A stretch of DNA of 64,000 nt from JAIBJN01 sp963699495 (GTDB lineage Bacteria; Actinomycetota; Thermoleophilia; Gaiellales; Gaiellaceae): positions 372,001 to 436,000 of the forward strand of contig CAVOUB010000005.1 of assembly GCA_963699495.1 (NCBI GenBank). Reading direction: 5' to 3'. Every line of letters begins with the position of its first letter. Positions within the stretch are counted from its first letter, which is position 1. A model generated the notes under the pieces. That model made no database searches, was not told where the DNA came from, and was given only the letters and a program-made list of their open reading frames with translations. This document shows, piece after piece, positions 26,216-33,805 of the stretch. The position numbers and the translations under genes were made by a program.

Positions 26216-26245
26216 GGGCGGGCCGTGTCCCGACGCGGCCCGCCC
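26216..26245 (+). terminator. Hairpin terminator after the truncated gene
   Basis: GGGCGGGCCG (26216-26225) and CGGCCCGCCC (26236-26245) form a 10-bp stem with a 10-nt loop, 12 nt after the stop of the fragment. Confidence 0.65.
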
Positions 26246-26313
26246 TTCCGCACCGGGTTCCATCTCGCATCGGTTTCTCGTAACATCGGCCACAAAGCTC
26301 GGAAGGAGGGGCC

Positions 26314-27291
26314 ATGAGATCCCGCCGACACCTACTTGCCCTCGCGTTGGCAGTGCTGGCCTGGCTGTGCCCGGCCGGATACGCGCAGGCGTCCGGCTCC
26401 GTGCCGAAGCTGCTGAAGAAGTTCCAGCCGGTCCTGGTCTTCCATCCCGGGGAAGAGCTCCGCCCGACCCGGGTGGAGTCCTTCGTCCGCGACTCGAACC
26501 TCGAGGCGGCCACGGGCCCGAACAGCTGGATCATCGTCGATCCGAACCCGACCGCGGACGGGCTCCCCACGACCAGCCCGCCCGTCTGGCGGCTGAACCA
26601 GCGGACGTGCTTCGCCGGAGCGCCGCTCGGCGACCTCGCCTGCTACGCGGCGGGCGCGGCTGACGAGCCCGGCGTGACCGTCTACGGCCGCGTCGCGCGG
26701 GACGGGAAGAGCATCGTCCTGCAGTACTGGCTCTTCTACTACGACAACCTGTACCGCTATCCGTTCCTGCCGCTCGGGGCGATCTGGCAGTCGCACGAGG
26801 GCGACTGGGAGGTCGTCAACATCGTCCTCTCGAACGCGAAGAGACCGCTCTCGGTCGGCCTCAGCCAGCACTGCGGCGGCGAGACCCGCCCGTGGGCGGA
26901 GACGGAGCGCCGGGACGGGCACGCGACCGTCTACGTCGGGCTCGGCTCCCACGCCAACTACTTCGACCCGGGCCTGCACGAGCTCGACCGCGCCTGCCTG
27001 CCCAGCCAGGTGATCGCGTTCTTCCAGCAGGCCGGCCTGCCGCTCCCGGCGGACGTCGCGGCTTCCGGCCCGGTGGTCGGCCCGAAGCGGCTCGGGATCA
27101 CCCCGGCCGCGATCGCGGCCGTGAGGGACAGCTCGCCGGAGTGGATCGGCTTCCCCGGCTTCTGGGGAGAGCTGGAGTACTTCAGCGCGCCGCCCCCGAT
27201 CGGCACGATCCCCTTCGGGGCCTCGCCGGTCGGCCCCGCCTTCCACGCGGTCTGGCAAGAGCCGCTCGCCACGCTGGCGACCTGGCGGTGA
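26314..27291 (+). CDS. Secreted Vps62-related protein
   Basis: 325 residues with a signal peptide (LLALALAVLAWLCPAGYAQA). The mature part has FQPVLVFHPGEELRP, ALQYW-like strands (SIVLQYWLFYYDNLY) and SHEGDWEVVNIVL, then a VYVGLGSHANYF strand. The H-E-G-D-W and G-S-H-A-N motifs resemble the Vps62 family, found as secreted proteins in many bacteria and of unknown biochemical role. ATG 26314 has AAGGAGG 6 nt upstream. Transcription probably ends at the hairpin at 27349. Confidence 0.7.
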   Translation: MRSRRHLLALALAVLAWLCPAGYAQASGSVPKLLKKFQPVLVFHPGEELRPTRVESFVRDSNLEAATGPNSWIIVDPNPTADGLPTTSPPVWRLNQRTCFAGAPLGDLACYAAGAADEPGVTVYGRVARDGKSIVLQYWLFYYDNLYRYPFLPLGAIWQSHEGDWEVVNIVLSNAKRPLSVGLSQHCGGETRPWAETERRDGHATVYVGLGSHANYFDPGLHELDRACLPSQVIAFFQQAGLPLPADVAASGPVVGPKRLGITPAAIAAVRDSSPEWIGFPGFWGELEYFSAPPPIGTIPFGASPVGPAFHAVWQEPLATLATWR

Positions 27292-27348
27292 TGCGAGCTC
27301 ACCTTGATGGAGGCAGCTCGACCGCGTGGAGCCCGTTGGACCCGACCA

Positions 27349-27377
27349 GCGCGAGGCGCCTCCTCCGGGCCTCGCGC
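27349..27377. terminator. Hairpin between convergent genes
   Basis: GCGCGAGGC (27349-27357) and GCCTCGCGC (27369-27377) form a 9-bp stem with an 11-nt loop, between the Vps62-like gene and the FAH hydrolase. Confidence 0.6.
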
Positions 27378-27394
27378 GCGGGACCCTGGCTCGC

Positions 27395-28090
27395 CTAGCT
27401 GACAGGCTCGGCGACGACCGGGTTCCGAAGCAGTCCGATGCCCTCGATCTCGACCTCGACCACGTCCCCGGGCGCTAAAGCAACCGGCGGGTCGCGGAAG
27501 ACCCCGACGCCGGCCGGCGTCCCGGTCAGGATGACGTCGCCGGGCTCGAGCGTGAACACAGTCGACGCGTGGGCTACGAGCTCGCGGACGCCGAAGATCA
27601 GCTCGCTCGTACGGGAGTCCTGGAGCGGCTTGCCGTTGAGACGCTGCACGATCCGCAGGTCGCCCGCGTCGCCGAGCGTCTCGACAGGGACGATCTCCGG
27701 GAGGATCGGGCAGAAGGAGTCGAAGCTCTTGCTCCTGAGCCACTGGCCGTCCCTGCGCTGGAGGTCACGGGCGCTGACGTCGTTCGCGCAGGTGTAGCCG
27801 GCCACGATCGAGAGCGCGTCGGCCGCCTCGACCCGCCGCCCTCGCCCGCCGACGACAACGACGAGCTCGGCCTCCGCGTCTACGTGCGCGGTCTCGGGCG
27901 GGAGGACGATCGGGTCACCGGGGCCGGAGAGCGCGTTTCCGAACTTGCCGAAGAGCAGCGGCTCGCCCGGAGGCTCGACTCCCTGCTCGGTCGCGTGGTC
28001 GCGGTAGTTGAGGCCGACGCAGACGATCTTTCCAGGATCGGGCCGCCGAAAGCGCTCCTGCCAGAGCCGGTTCAAGGGTTCGAGACTCAC
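27395..28090 (-). CDS. Fumarylacetoacetate hydrolase family protein
   Basis: A 231-residue FAH-superfamily enzyme. It has KIVCVGLNYRDHATEQG at the N-terminus, the metal site residues in HVDAEAELVVVVG (Glu-x-Glu), GYTCANDVSARDLQ with Asp, KSFDSFCPILPEIV, and the C-terminal LTGTPAGVGVF with DVVEVEIEGIG. Such enzymes cleave or decarboxylate 2-oxo acids in aromatic degradation, or act as oxaloacetate decarboxylase or 2-hydroxyhepta-dienedioate isomerase. The substrate is not readable. Start GTG 28090 gives the family length; upstream extension is not conserved-looking. Confidence 0.9.
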   Translation of the reverse strand: MSLEPLNRLWQERFRRPDPGKIVCVGLNYRDHATEQGVEPPGEPLLFGKFGNALSGPGDPIVLPPETAHVDAEAELVVVVGGRGRRVEAADALSIVAGYTCANDVSARDLQRRDGQWLRSKSFDSFCPILPEIVPVETLGDAGDLRIVQRLNGKPLQDSRTSELIFGVRELVAHASTVFTLEPGDVILTGTPAGVGVFRDPPVALAPGDVVEVEIEGIGLLRNPVVAEPVS

Positions 28091-28171
28091 CGGGCGGGCA
28101 TTCTGCCAGCGTCGCGCGTGGTTTAGGGAAGGATCGGAACGCCTACACCGTCTAGTAGGGCAGGAGACGGC

Positions 28172-28387
28172 ATGGCGGTTATCGACATCATCGAACACGA
28201 GCTCAGCGCCCTCGAGACCGAGGAGGAGCGGGTGCTCTCGTGGCGCCGCGCGAGCCTCCAGGCGGCCGGCTACGACCAGCGGCTCAGCCTCAAGCTCGCG
28301 CTCCGCCCGGACGTCGACCTCCATCTCGCCGTCCGGCTCGGCCGCAACGGCTGCCCGCCGGACACGGCCGCGCGCATCCTCCTCTAG
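28172..28387 (+). CDS. Small conserved-looking hypothetical protein, 71 residues
   Basis: Short acidic/amphipathic protein beginning MAVIDIIEHELSALETEEER and continuing GYDQRLSLKLALRPDVDLHL, ending CPPDTAARILL. GGGCAGGAGA precedes ATG 28172 at good spacing. No membrane segment. Function unknown; the sequence looks constrained, and it ends at the border of a structured palindrome. Confidence 0.75.
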   Translation: MAVIDIIEHELSALETEEERVLSWRRASLQAAGYDQRLSLKLALRPDVDLHLAVRLGRNGCPPDTAARILL

Positions 28388-28551
28388 GAGGGAGTGGCGG
28401 AACGTGGTTCGCCGTCGGGGTGCGATGGTCGTTCCGAGGCACGGACGCAGGGAGCGCTCGTAGCCAAAGCTACGGGCGCGACTGAGGACACAGCCTCGGG
28501 GCGAGCAGCGTGGCCCGGCGGCACAGCCCGCGTTTCGTCAAACCCACCTAG
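28384..28551. repeat. Long structured palindrome (ncRNA or interspersed repeat candidate)
   Basis: The 160 nt between two convergent genes fold into nested stems: CTAGG/CCTAG (28384-28388 with 28547-28551), GGCGGAACG/CGTTTCGTC (with G-U pairs), GCCGTCGGG/CCCGGCGGC, CCGAGGC (28434-28440)/GCCTCGG (28493-28499), and an inner GCGCTCGTAGC (28454-28464)/GCTACGGGCGC (28469-28479) with a CAAA loop. Far larger than a terminator and spanning both stop codons, it could be a structured RNA, a mobile palindromic repeat or a large bidirectional terminator. Confidence 0.6.
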
Positions 28552-28967
28552 GTCGCGCCGGCGTTGTCGGCCAGGCGCTGCGCCATGCTCTCCATGATCG
28601 GCCACGCGACCTGCGGGTTCGCCTCGACGAAGGGCCGGAACTCCCACGCGCCGAGGGCGAAGCAGCGCAGCTCGTTGTCGGCCGTGACCGTCGCGGTGCG
28701 CGGCTGGTCGTAGAAGAGGGCAATCTCGCCGAAGTAGTCGCCGGGGCCGAGCACGGCCCTCCTCTCGCCACCGACGACCACGGAGGCGCTCCCGTCGGCG
28801 ATGACGAAGAAGGCCAGCACGCGCGCACCCCGCTCGCCCTCCCGCGTGATCGTGGCTCCCTGCGAGAAGGTGTGCTCCTTGAACTGCGTGGCAAGACGCT
28901 CGAGCTCCGGCCTCTCGAGGCCTGCGAGCAACGGCACCTGGCTAAGGGCCTCGACCTCGACCGCCAC
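28548..28967 (-). CDS. Cyclic-nucleotide-binding domain protein
   Basis: A 139-residue stand-alone CNB domain: VPLLAGLERPELERLATQF lead helices, FSQGATITREGERGARV strands, and the phosphate-binding cassette GPGDYFGEIALFYDQPRTAT with the Glu and Arg that bind cyclic nucleotide. No DNA-binding helix-turn-helix is attached, so it may regulate by protein contact. An adenylate/guanylate-cyclase-type protein lies at 42846-46043 in the same window, but a functional link is only speculation. Confidence 0.9.
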   Translation of the reverse strand: MAVEVEALSQVPLLAGLERPELERLATQFKEHTFSQGATITREGERGARVLAFFVIADGSASVVVGGERRAVLGPGDYFGEIALFYDQPRTATVTADNELRCFALGAWEFRPFVEANPQVAWPIMESMAQRLADNAGAT

Positions 28968-28997
28968 GGGCGAGGATCATAACCGCCCGACAATTAC

Positions 28998-29795
28998 CTA
29001 CTGGCGCAGGTCGCGGCGCTCGAGGCCGACGGCCGCGACGGCGACGAGCACCGCGGTCGCGACAGCGAGGATCGCCCAGCCCGACCAGGGAGCCCCCTCG
29101 CGCAGCGGATTGCGGCCGATCGCCTGGTAGTAGGGCGATACAGGTCGCCAGGAATCGAGCACGTCGACCGCCTGTCCGAGCCCGTCCAGGAGCCAGGAGG
29201 CGACGGCGACGCCGGCGGCGACCGCAATCGCCCGAGCGCGCCCGGGCCGGACCGAGCCTGCGGCGAGCGCGATCGTGCCGAAGAGGAGAGCCAGGACCCC
29301 GACGCTCACGGAGGCCGCGACCACACGGTCGAAGCCGATCTCGAGGTCGACGAGCCACGAGCCGACTGCGACGGTCGCGAGCAGGACGAGCGCCAGCGCC
29401 GAAACGAGCACCGCGAGCGCGAGGAACCGCTGCACGACGTAGTCGCGGCGGCGCAGCGGGTGGGCCAGCAGGAAGTCGAGCGTCCCTCGCTCCTCGTCCC
29501 CCGCAACGGCGCCGGCGCCGGCGCCGATCGCGAAGATGAGCAGGACGAGCGGGGCCATCAGCGCGTAGATCTGGCTGTTGAGGTAGCCCGCAGGGCTGGC
29601 GATGTCGAGCTCGCCTCCGGCGAACAGGCCACGGAGCGACTCGGGGAGGTCCTTCACGTAGTCGTTGATGGCGGTGTCGTCGCGAATCGACGGGTAGAAG
29701 GCGACGTTGAGCGCGACCAGGGCGACCAGTCCCAGCGACCACCAGAGCAACGAGCGCCGTCGCTCGCCGAGCGCCTGGGTGAGAACCTCAGCCAT
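28998..29795 (-). CDS. ABC-2 type exporter permease
   Basis: A 265-residue permease with about six helices, including LLWWSLGLVALVALNVAFYP at the N-terminus and YALMAPLVLLIFAIGAGAGA. The cytoplasmic loop GDEERGTLDFLLAHPLRRRD is typical of ABC-2 permeases of the NatB/YhaP type. It follows the ATPase gene with an 8-nt overlap. Exported substrate unknown. Confidence 0.88.
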   Translation of the reverse strand: MAEVLTQALGERRRSLLWWSLGLVALVALNVAFYPSIRDDTAINDYVKDLPESLRGLFAGGELDIASPAGYLNSQIYALMAPLVLLIFAIGAGAGAVAGDEERGTLDFLLAHPLRRRDYVVQRFLALAVLVSALALVLLATVAVGSWLVDLEIGFDRVVAASVSVGVLALLFGTIALAAGSVRPGRARAIAVAAGVAVASWLLDGLGQAVDVLDSWRPVSPYYQAIGRNPLREGAPWSGWAILAVATAVLVAVAAVGLERRDLRQ

Positions 29796-30687
29796 GCGCC
29801 CGCCCGTAGAAGGAGAGGAAGATCTCGTCCAGCTCGAGCGGCTCGCTGGTAAAGGTCTGCACCGGAAGCTTCGCCAGCTCCTTGATCAGCGGATCCATCG
29901 ACCCCTGGATCTCGAGCCGGACGACGTCGCCGTCGCGAGAGAACGCCCGCACCCCCGGCACGTTTCGGAGGCCGTCGGCGCCCTCCGTCGAAGCAGCCAG
30001 GCGGACCTCGACCTTGCGGGCCGCGCGCTCCTTGAGGGCCGCGATCGCCTCGACGGCCACCAGCCGGCCTTCCCTGACGATGCCGACGCGCTCGGCCACG
30101 TGCTCGACCTGGTCGAGCTCGTGTGAGGAGAGGAAGACCGTCCGGCCCGCGGCCGCCCGCTCGCGGATGAGGTCGAGCACGTCCTGCTGGCGAAGGGGGT
30201 CGAGCCCGCTGGTCGGCTCGTCGAGAATCAGGAGCTCGGGGTCGTGCATGAAGGCGGCGACGATGCCCACCTTCTGCTTGTTGCCCTTCGAAAGGTCGCC
30301 GATCCGTCGCTCGAGGTCGAGCTCGAGGCGGCTCGCGAGCTGCTCGATCGCGCGCCGGTCGACGCCTCCGCGCAGGCGTCCGAGGTACGAGAGGAAGCCG
30401 ATTGCCGTGCTCTGGCTCGGCGGCTTCAGCTCCCCGGGGAGGTAGCCCGTCAACCGGCGCGCCTCAAGGCTTTGGGCCTGGACGTCGAGCCCGGCGACCG
30501 CGGCGCTGCCGCGAGTCGGCCGGATCAGGTCGAGCAGAAGGCGGATCGTCGTCGTCTTCCCGGCTCCGTTCGGGCCCAGGTAGCCGAAGACCTCGCCGCG
30601 TTCCACGCGCAAGTCGAGGTCTTCGATCCCGCGCTGCGAGCCGTAGAACTTGGTCAGGCCGGCGGTCTCGATCGCGGGGACACTCAC
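29788..30687 (-). CDS. ABC-2 exporter ATP-binding protein
   Basis: A 299-residue ATPase. Walker A GPNGAGKTTTIR, signature LSKGNKQKVGIV (LSKGN variant of LSGGQ), Walker B LLILDEPTSGLDPL and switch His in LSSHELDQVEHV are all present. The C-terminal 80 residues form the extra domain common in NatA-type drug or lipid exporters. Pairs with the permease downstream. Confidence 0.92.
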   Translation of the reverse strand: MSVPAIETAGLTKFYGSQRGIEDLDLRVERGEVFGYLGPNGAGKTTTIRLLLDLIRPTRGSAAVAGLDVQAQSLEARRLTGYLPGELKPPSQSTAIGFLSYLGRLRGGVDRRAIEQLASRLELDLERRIGDLSKGNKQKVGIVAAFMHDPELLILDEPTSGLDPLRQQDVLDLIRERAAAGRTVFLSSHELDQVEHVAERVGIVREGRLVAVEAIAALKERAARKVEVRLAASTEGADGLRNVPGVRAFSRDGDVVRLEIQGSMDPLIKELAKLPVQTFTSEPLELDEIFLSFYGRAHG

Positions 30688-30744
30688 GGCAGCAGGCTAT
30701 CCGCCACTCAGGTCCCTCCGACCCCTCCTGCACACTGTCGCGCA

Positions 30745-31929
30745 GTGCAGCGCTCCGTTCTGGTCCGAGTGCTCGCCGGGCTAGTTCTCCTTCTTGTCGC
30801 TGCGACCGTCACGGGCATGATCCTGCTCTGGCCCGAGAACACCGAGATCCCGAGGCCGAAAGAGCTTGGCGCCGCGCCCCACACGGAGAAGGCCGAGGTC
30901 GTCGGTGTCCAGGCGACCCCGTGCGGGCTGGGAGCAGGGCGCGACGACTGCCTGAAGGTCAGCGCCGAGCTCCGCAGTGGGCCGGACGAGGGCGACGAGG
31001 TGACCTTCACGTTCGCCGCCGCCGAGGGAGAGTTCGACGTCGGCGACGACATCCGGGTCTTCAAGAACGAAGTCCCCGAGCTACCGCCTGATGCTCTCAC
31101 GGCCGGGATCGAGGTCGAGCCGTACTCCTTCTCCGACTTCGAGCGCCGCACCCCCATGCTCGGCCTGGCGATCATGTTCGCCGCGCTCGTCCTGCTCACC
31201 GGCCGGTGGCAGGGGTTGCGAGCGCTCGTCGGGCTGGCAGCCAGCCTGGCGGTGATCGTGTTCTTCATCGTCCCGGCCATCCTCGACGGCGAATCGCCGA
31301 CGGCCGTCGCCTTCGTGGGCGCGCTCGCAATCATGCTGATTACGCTTCCGCTCGCCCACGGAGCCGGCCCGAAGACGATCGCCGCGAGCCTCGGGACAGC
31401 CGCCAGCCTGACCATCACGCTCGTGCTCGGTCACGCTTTCATCGACCTGGCCCACCTGAGCGGCGTTTCCTCCGAGGAGGCCGTCTACCTGCGGGCGACC
31501 CAGGGCGGCCTCTCGCTCCAGGGCCTGCTGCTCGCCGGCATGGTGATCGCGGCGCTGGGTGTCCTCGACGACCTGACCGTCTCCCAGTCGTCGACGGTGA
31601 TGGCCCTCCGCCGGGCGAACCCGAGCCTGGGCTACGGCGCGCTCTTCCGCTCGGCCCTCCAGGTGGGTCACGACCACATCGCCGCCACGGTGAACACACT
31701 CGTGCTCGCGTACGCCGGCGCCTCGCTGCCGGTGCTCCTGATCTTCAGCCTGGGCGACACGCCGTTCTCCGATGCGATCAACTTCGAGGCGGTGGCCGAG
31801 GCTGTCGTCGCCACCCTGGTCGGCTCGATCGGGCTGATCGCCGCCGTTCCGATCACCACGGCCCTCGCAGGACTTCTGGCGACGCGGGTGGAGCCGGCGG
31901 CGCTCGCCTCCGCCGGACACGCTCACTAG
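30745..31929 (+). CDS. YibE/F-family membrane protein
   Basis: 394 residues. The N-terminal helix VLVRVLAGLVLLLVAATVTG is followed by an extracytoplasmic domain (about 30-130), then six to seven membrane helices including LGLAIMFAALVLLTGRWQGL and AVAFVGALAIMLITLPLAHG. The motifs GVLDDLTVSQSSTVMALRR and GHDHIAATVNTLVLAYAGAS define the YibE/F family. Function of the family is not established. Start GTG 30745 has the hydrophobic segment next; it is divergent from the ABC ATPase gene. Confidence 0.9.
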   Translation: MQRSVLVRVLAGLVLLLVAATVTGMILLWPENTEIPRPKELGAAPHTEKAEVVGVQATPCGLGAGRDDCLKVSAELRSGPDEGDEVTFTFAAAEGEFDVGDDIRVFKNEVPELPPDALTAGIEVEPYSFSDFERRTPMLGLAIMFAALVLLTGRWQGLRALVGLAASLAVIVFFIVPAILDGESPTAVAFVGALAIMLITLPLAHGAGPKTIAASLGTAASLTITLVLGHAFIDLAHLSGVSSEEAVYLRATQGGLSLQGLLLAGMVIAALGVLDDLTVSQSSTVMALRRANPSLGYGALFRSALQVGHDHIAATVNTLVLAYAGASLPVLLIFSLGDTPFSDAINFEAVAEAVVATLVGSIGLIAAVPITTALAGLLATRVEPAALASAGHAH

Positions 31930-31952
31930 CTCCCGTCGTTACGCTGGCGCCG

Positions 31953-32852
31953 ATGCAACTACCGGAGCACGTGGCGGTGGTGGGCGCCGGCACGATGGGC
32001 GCCGGGATCGCGCGGGTCTTCGCCGAGGCCGGCGCGTCGGTGCGGCTCTGCGCCCGGCGCGAGTCGAGCCTGGAGACGGCGCGCGGGCGCCTGGGCGAGA
32101 CGGCCGCACGGGTGCGATTGACGACGTCAGCCGACGAGGCGCTCGACGCGGCGGAGCTCGTGATCGAGACGATCACCGAGGCCGCCGAGCCGAAGCGCAC
32201 TCTCCTGGCGCAGGCCGAGGAGCGTGCTTCCCCTGACGCGATCCTGACGACGAACACGTCCTCGCTTCCCCTGGCCGCGCTCGCAGGAGCCCTCCGGCGG
32301 CCCGAGCGGTTCGCAGGCCTGCACTGGTTCAACCCGCCGGAGCTCGTCGAGCTCGTCGAGGTCGTGGGAGGCGAGCGCACGTCGCCCGAGACCCTCGAGG
32401 CTCTGGCGGGCTGGATGGAGGAGCTCGGCAAGGCCCCCGTCGTCGTCCGCCGGGACGTCCCCGGCTTCGTGGCCAACCGACTCCAGTATGCGCTCCTCCG
32501 GGAGGCCTACGCGCTCGTCGACGCCGGCGTCTGCTCGTTCGCCGACGTCGATCGCGCGGTCACCCACGGCCTCGGTGCGCGCTGGGCGGCGATCGGGCCG
32601 TTCGAGACGATGGACCTCGCCGGTCTCGACGTCCACGCCGCCGTCGCCGCGAACCTCTGGCCCGAGCTCGCACGGGAGAGCGAGCCCTCGCCGTCGATCG
32701 CGCGCGCCCTCGAGTCCGGTGCCCTGGGCGTCAAGAGCGGGAGAGGGCTGCGCGGCGAGTACGAGCCCGCAGACGCGGCTGCCCTCGTCGCCAGACGAGA
32801 TCGGGTGCTCCGCGGGGTGCCGCGGCTGCGAGACGGCACCGACACCGGCTAG
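31953..32852 (+). CDS. 3-hydroxyacyl-CoA dehydrogenase family protein
   Basis: A 299-residue NAD-dependent dehydrogenase. The Rossmann motif is VAVVGAGTMGAGIARVFAEA, followed by LVIETITEAAEPKRTL, ILTTNTSSLPLAAL and the catalytic His in GLHWFNPP. The C-terminal helical domain has VPGFVANRLQYALLREAYAL and GIKS-like LGVKSGRG. The family oxidises 3-hydroxyacyl-CoA in beta-oxidation or butanoate metabolism. ATG 31953 lies 7 nt after TACGCT, a leaderless arrangement. Its stop overlaps the convergent egtD by 4 nt. Confidence 0.92.
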   Translation: MQLPEHVAVVGAGTMGAGIARVFAEAGASVRLCARRESSLETARGRLGETAARVRLTTSADEALDAAELVIETITEAAEPKRTLLAQAEERASPDAILTTNTSSLPLAALAGALRRPERFAGLHWFNPPELVELVEVVGGERTSPETLEALAGWMEELGKAPVVVRRDVPGFVANRLQYALLREAYALVDAGVCSFADVDRAVTHGLGARWAAIGPFETMDLAGLDVHAAVAANLWPELARESEPSPSIARALESGALGVKSGRGLRGEYEPADAAALVARRDRVLRGVPRLRDGTDTG

Positions 32853-33805
32853 ACGGCCTTCCGGGCTAGGCAGAGCGCGAAGTCGCCGGCGTCGTCCGCC
32901 CACCAGGCATCCAGGCGGAGACCGGCTCCGGCGAGCTCCCGCCCAATGCCCTCGCGGCGGAACTTCGTCGAGATCTCGGTGCGGAGAGCCTCGCCCTCGT
33001 TGAACTCGACCACGAGGTCGATCGCCGGCAGCGTCACGGTCTGCGGCGCGAGCGAGCGGACGACCATCTCCATCCGCTCGAGCTCGGCGTTCCAGGCCGC
33101 CTCGGAGCGGAAGCGCGCCGGCCGGAAGTCCGCGGCGAGCTCGCGGTTGAGGATGGGGAGGACGTTCGCGATCAGCTCGGCGGAGAGCCCGTCGGGATCG
33201 TTGTATGCGGCGAGGATCCGCTCGACCGGCTTGACGAGATCCAGCCCGAGGAGGAGCGCCTCGTCAGGCACGAGCACTGCCGCGATGGCCGCAAGGAGCG
33301 CAGCTCGGTCTTCCGGGTCGAGCGCGCCGATCGTGGAGCCGAGGCAGACGACGAGGGTTTCCCCGGCCGGAGCCGGCAGGTGCCGCTCGAAGTCTCCGAC
33401 CACGCCGACGACCTCGAGGCCCGGGTACGACTCCGCGAGGCGCGGCCCGGCCTCGGCGAGCGCGCTCTCGCTCACGTCGACGGCGACGAACCGCGCCAGG
33501 CCGGGCAGGGCATCGAGCAGAACCCTCGTCTTGACCGACGAGCCCGAGCCGAGCTCGATCACGGTGCGAGGCCGGGCCAGTGCGCCGATCTCCCCGGCCC
33601 GGGCCTCCAGGATCGCGCGCTCGGCGCGGGGCAGGTAGTAGGCGGGAAGCTCCATGATCCGCTCGTAGAGCGCCGAGCCCCGCGCGTCCCAGATCCAGCG
33701 GGACCTCAGCCGTTTCGGCGTCGCGGTCAGCCCCTCGCGGGCTTCTCGGCGGAGCTGCGCGGCGAGGTCGTCGGGGTGCAGCAGGCGCTCGAGGCGGAAG
33801 CTCAA
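32849..33805 (-). CDS. egtD: L-histidine N-alpha-methyltransferase
   Basis: 318 residues. EgtD trimethylates histidine to hercynine with S-adenosylmethionine, the first step of ergothioneine synthesis. Family marks are WIWDARGSALYERIMELPAY, ERAILEARAGEI, the SAM site VIELGSGSSVKTRVLLDAL and the substrate loop ALRTEISTKFRREGI, whose Glu and Ser correspond to histidine-binding residues in mycobacterial EgtD. The TTG at 33805 overlaps the hutU stop by TTGA, so it is translationally coupled to hutU. No egtB or egtE is seen nearby. Confidence 0.9.
   Translation of the reverse strand: MSFRLERLLHPDDLAAQLRREAREGLTATPKRLRSRWIWDARGSALYERIMELPAYYLPRAERAILEARAGEIGALARPRTVIELGSGSSVKTRVLLDALPGLARFVAVDVSESALAEAGPRLAESYPGLEVVGVVGDFERHLPAPAGETLVVCLGSTIGALDPEDRAALLAAIAAVLVPDEALLLGLDLVKPVERILAAYNDPDGLSAELIANVLPILNRELAADFRPARFRSEAAWNAELERMEMVVRSLAPQTVTLPAIDLVVEFNEGEALRTEISTKFRREGIGRELAGAGLRLDAWWADDAGDFALCLARKAV

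Noticed and set aside
28388..28647. Short ORFs within the structured palindrome on both strands
   Set aside because: Their codons are dictated by the palindrome and they lack ribosome binding sites.
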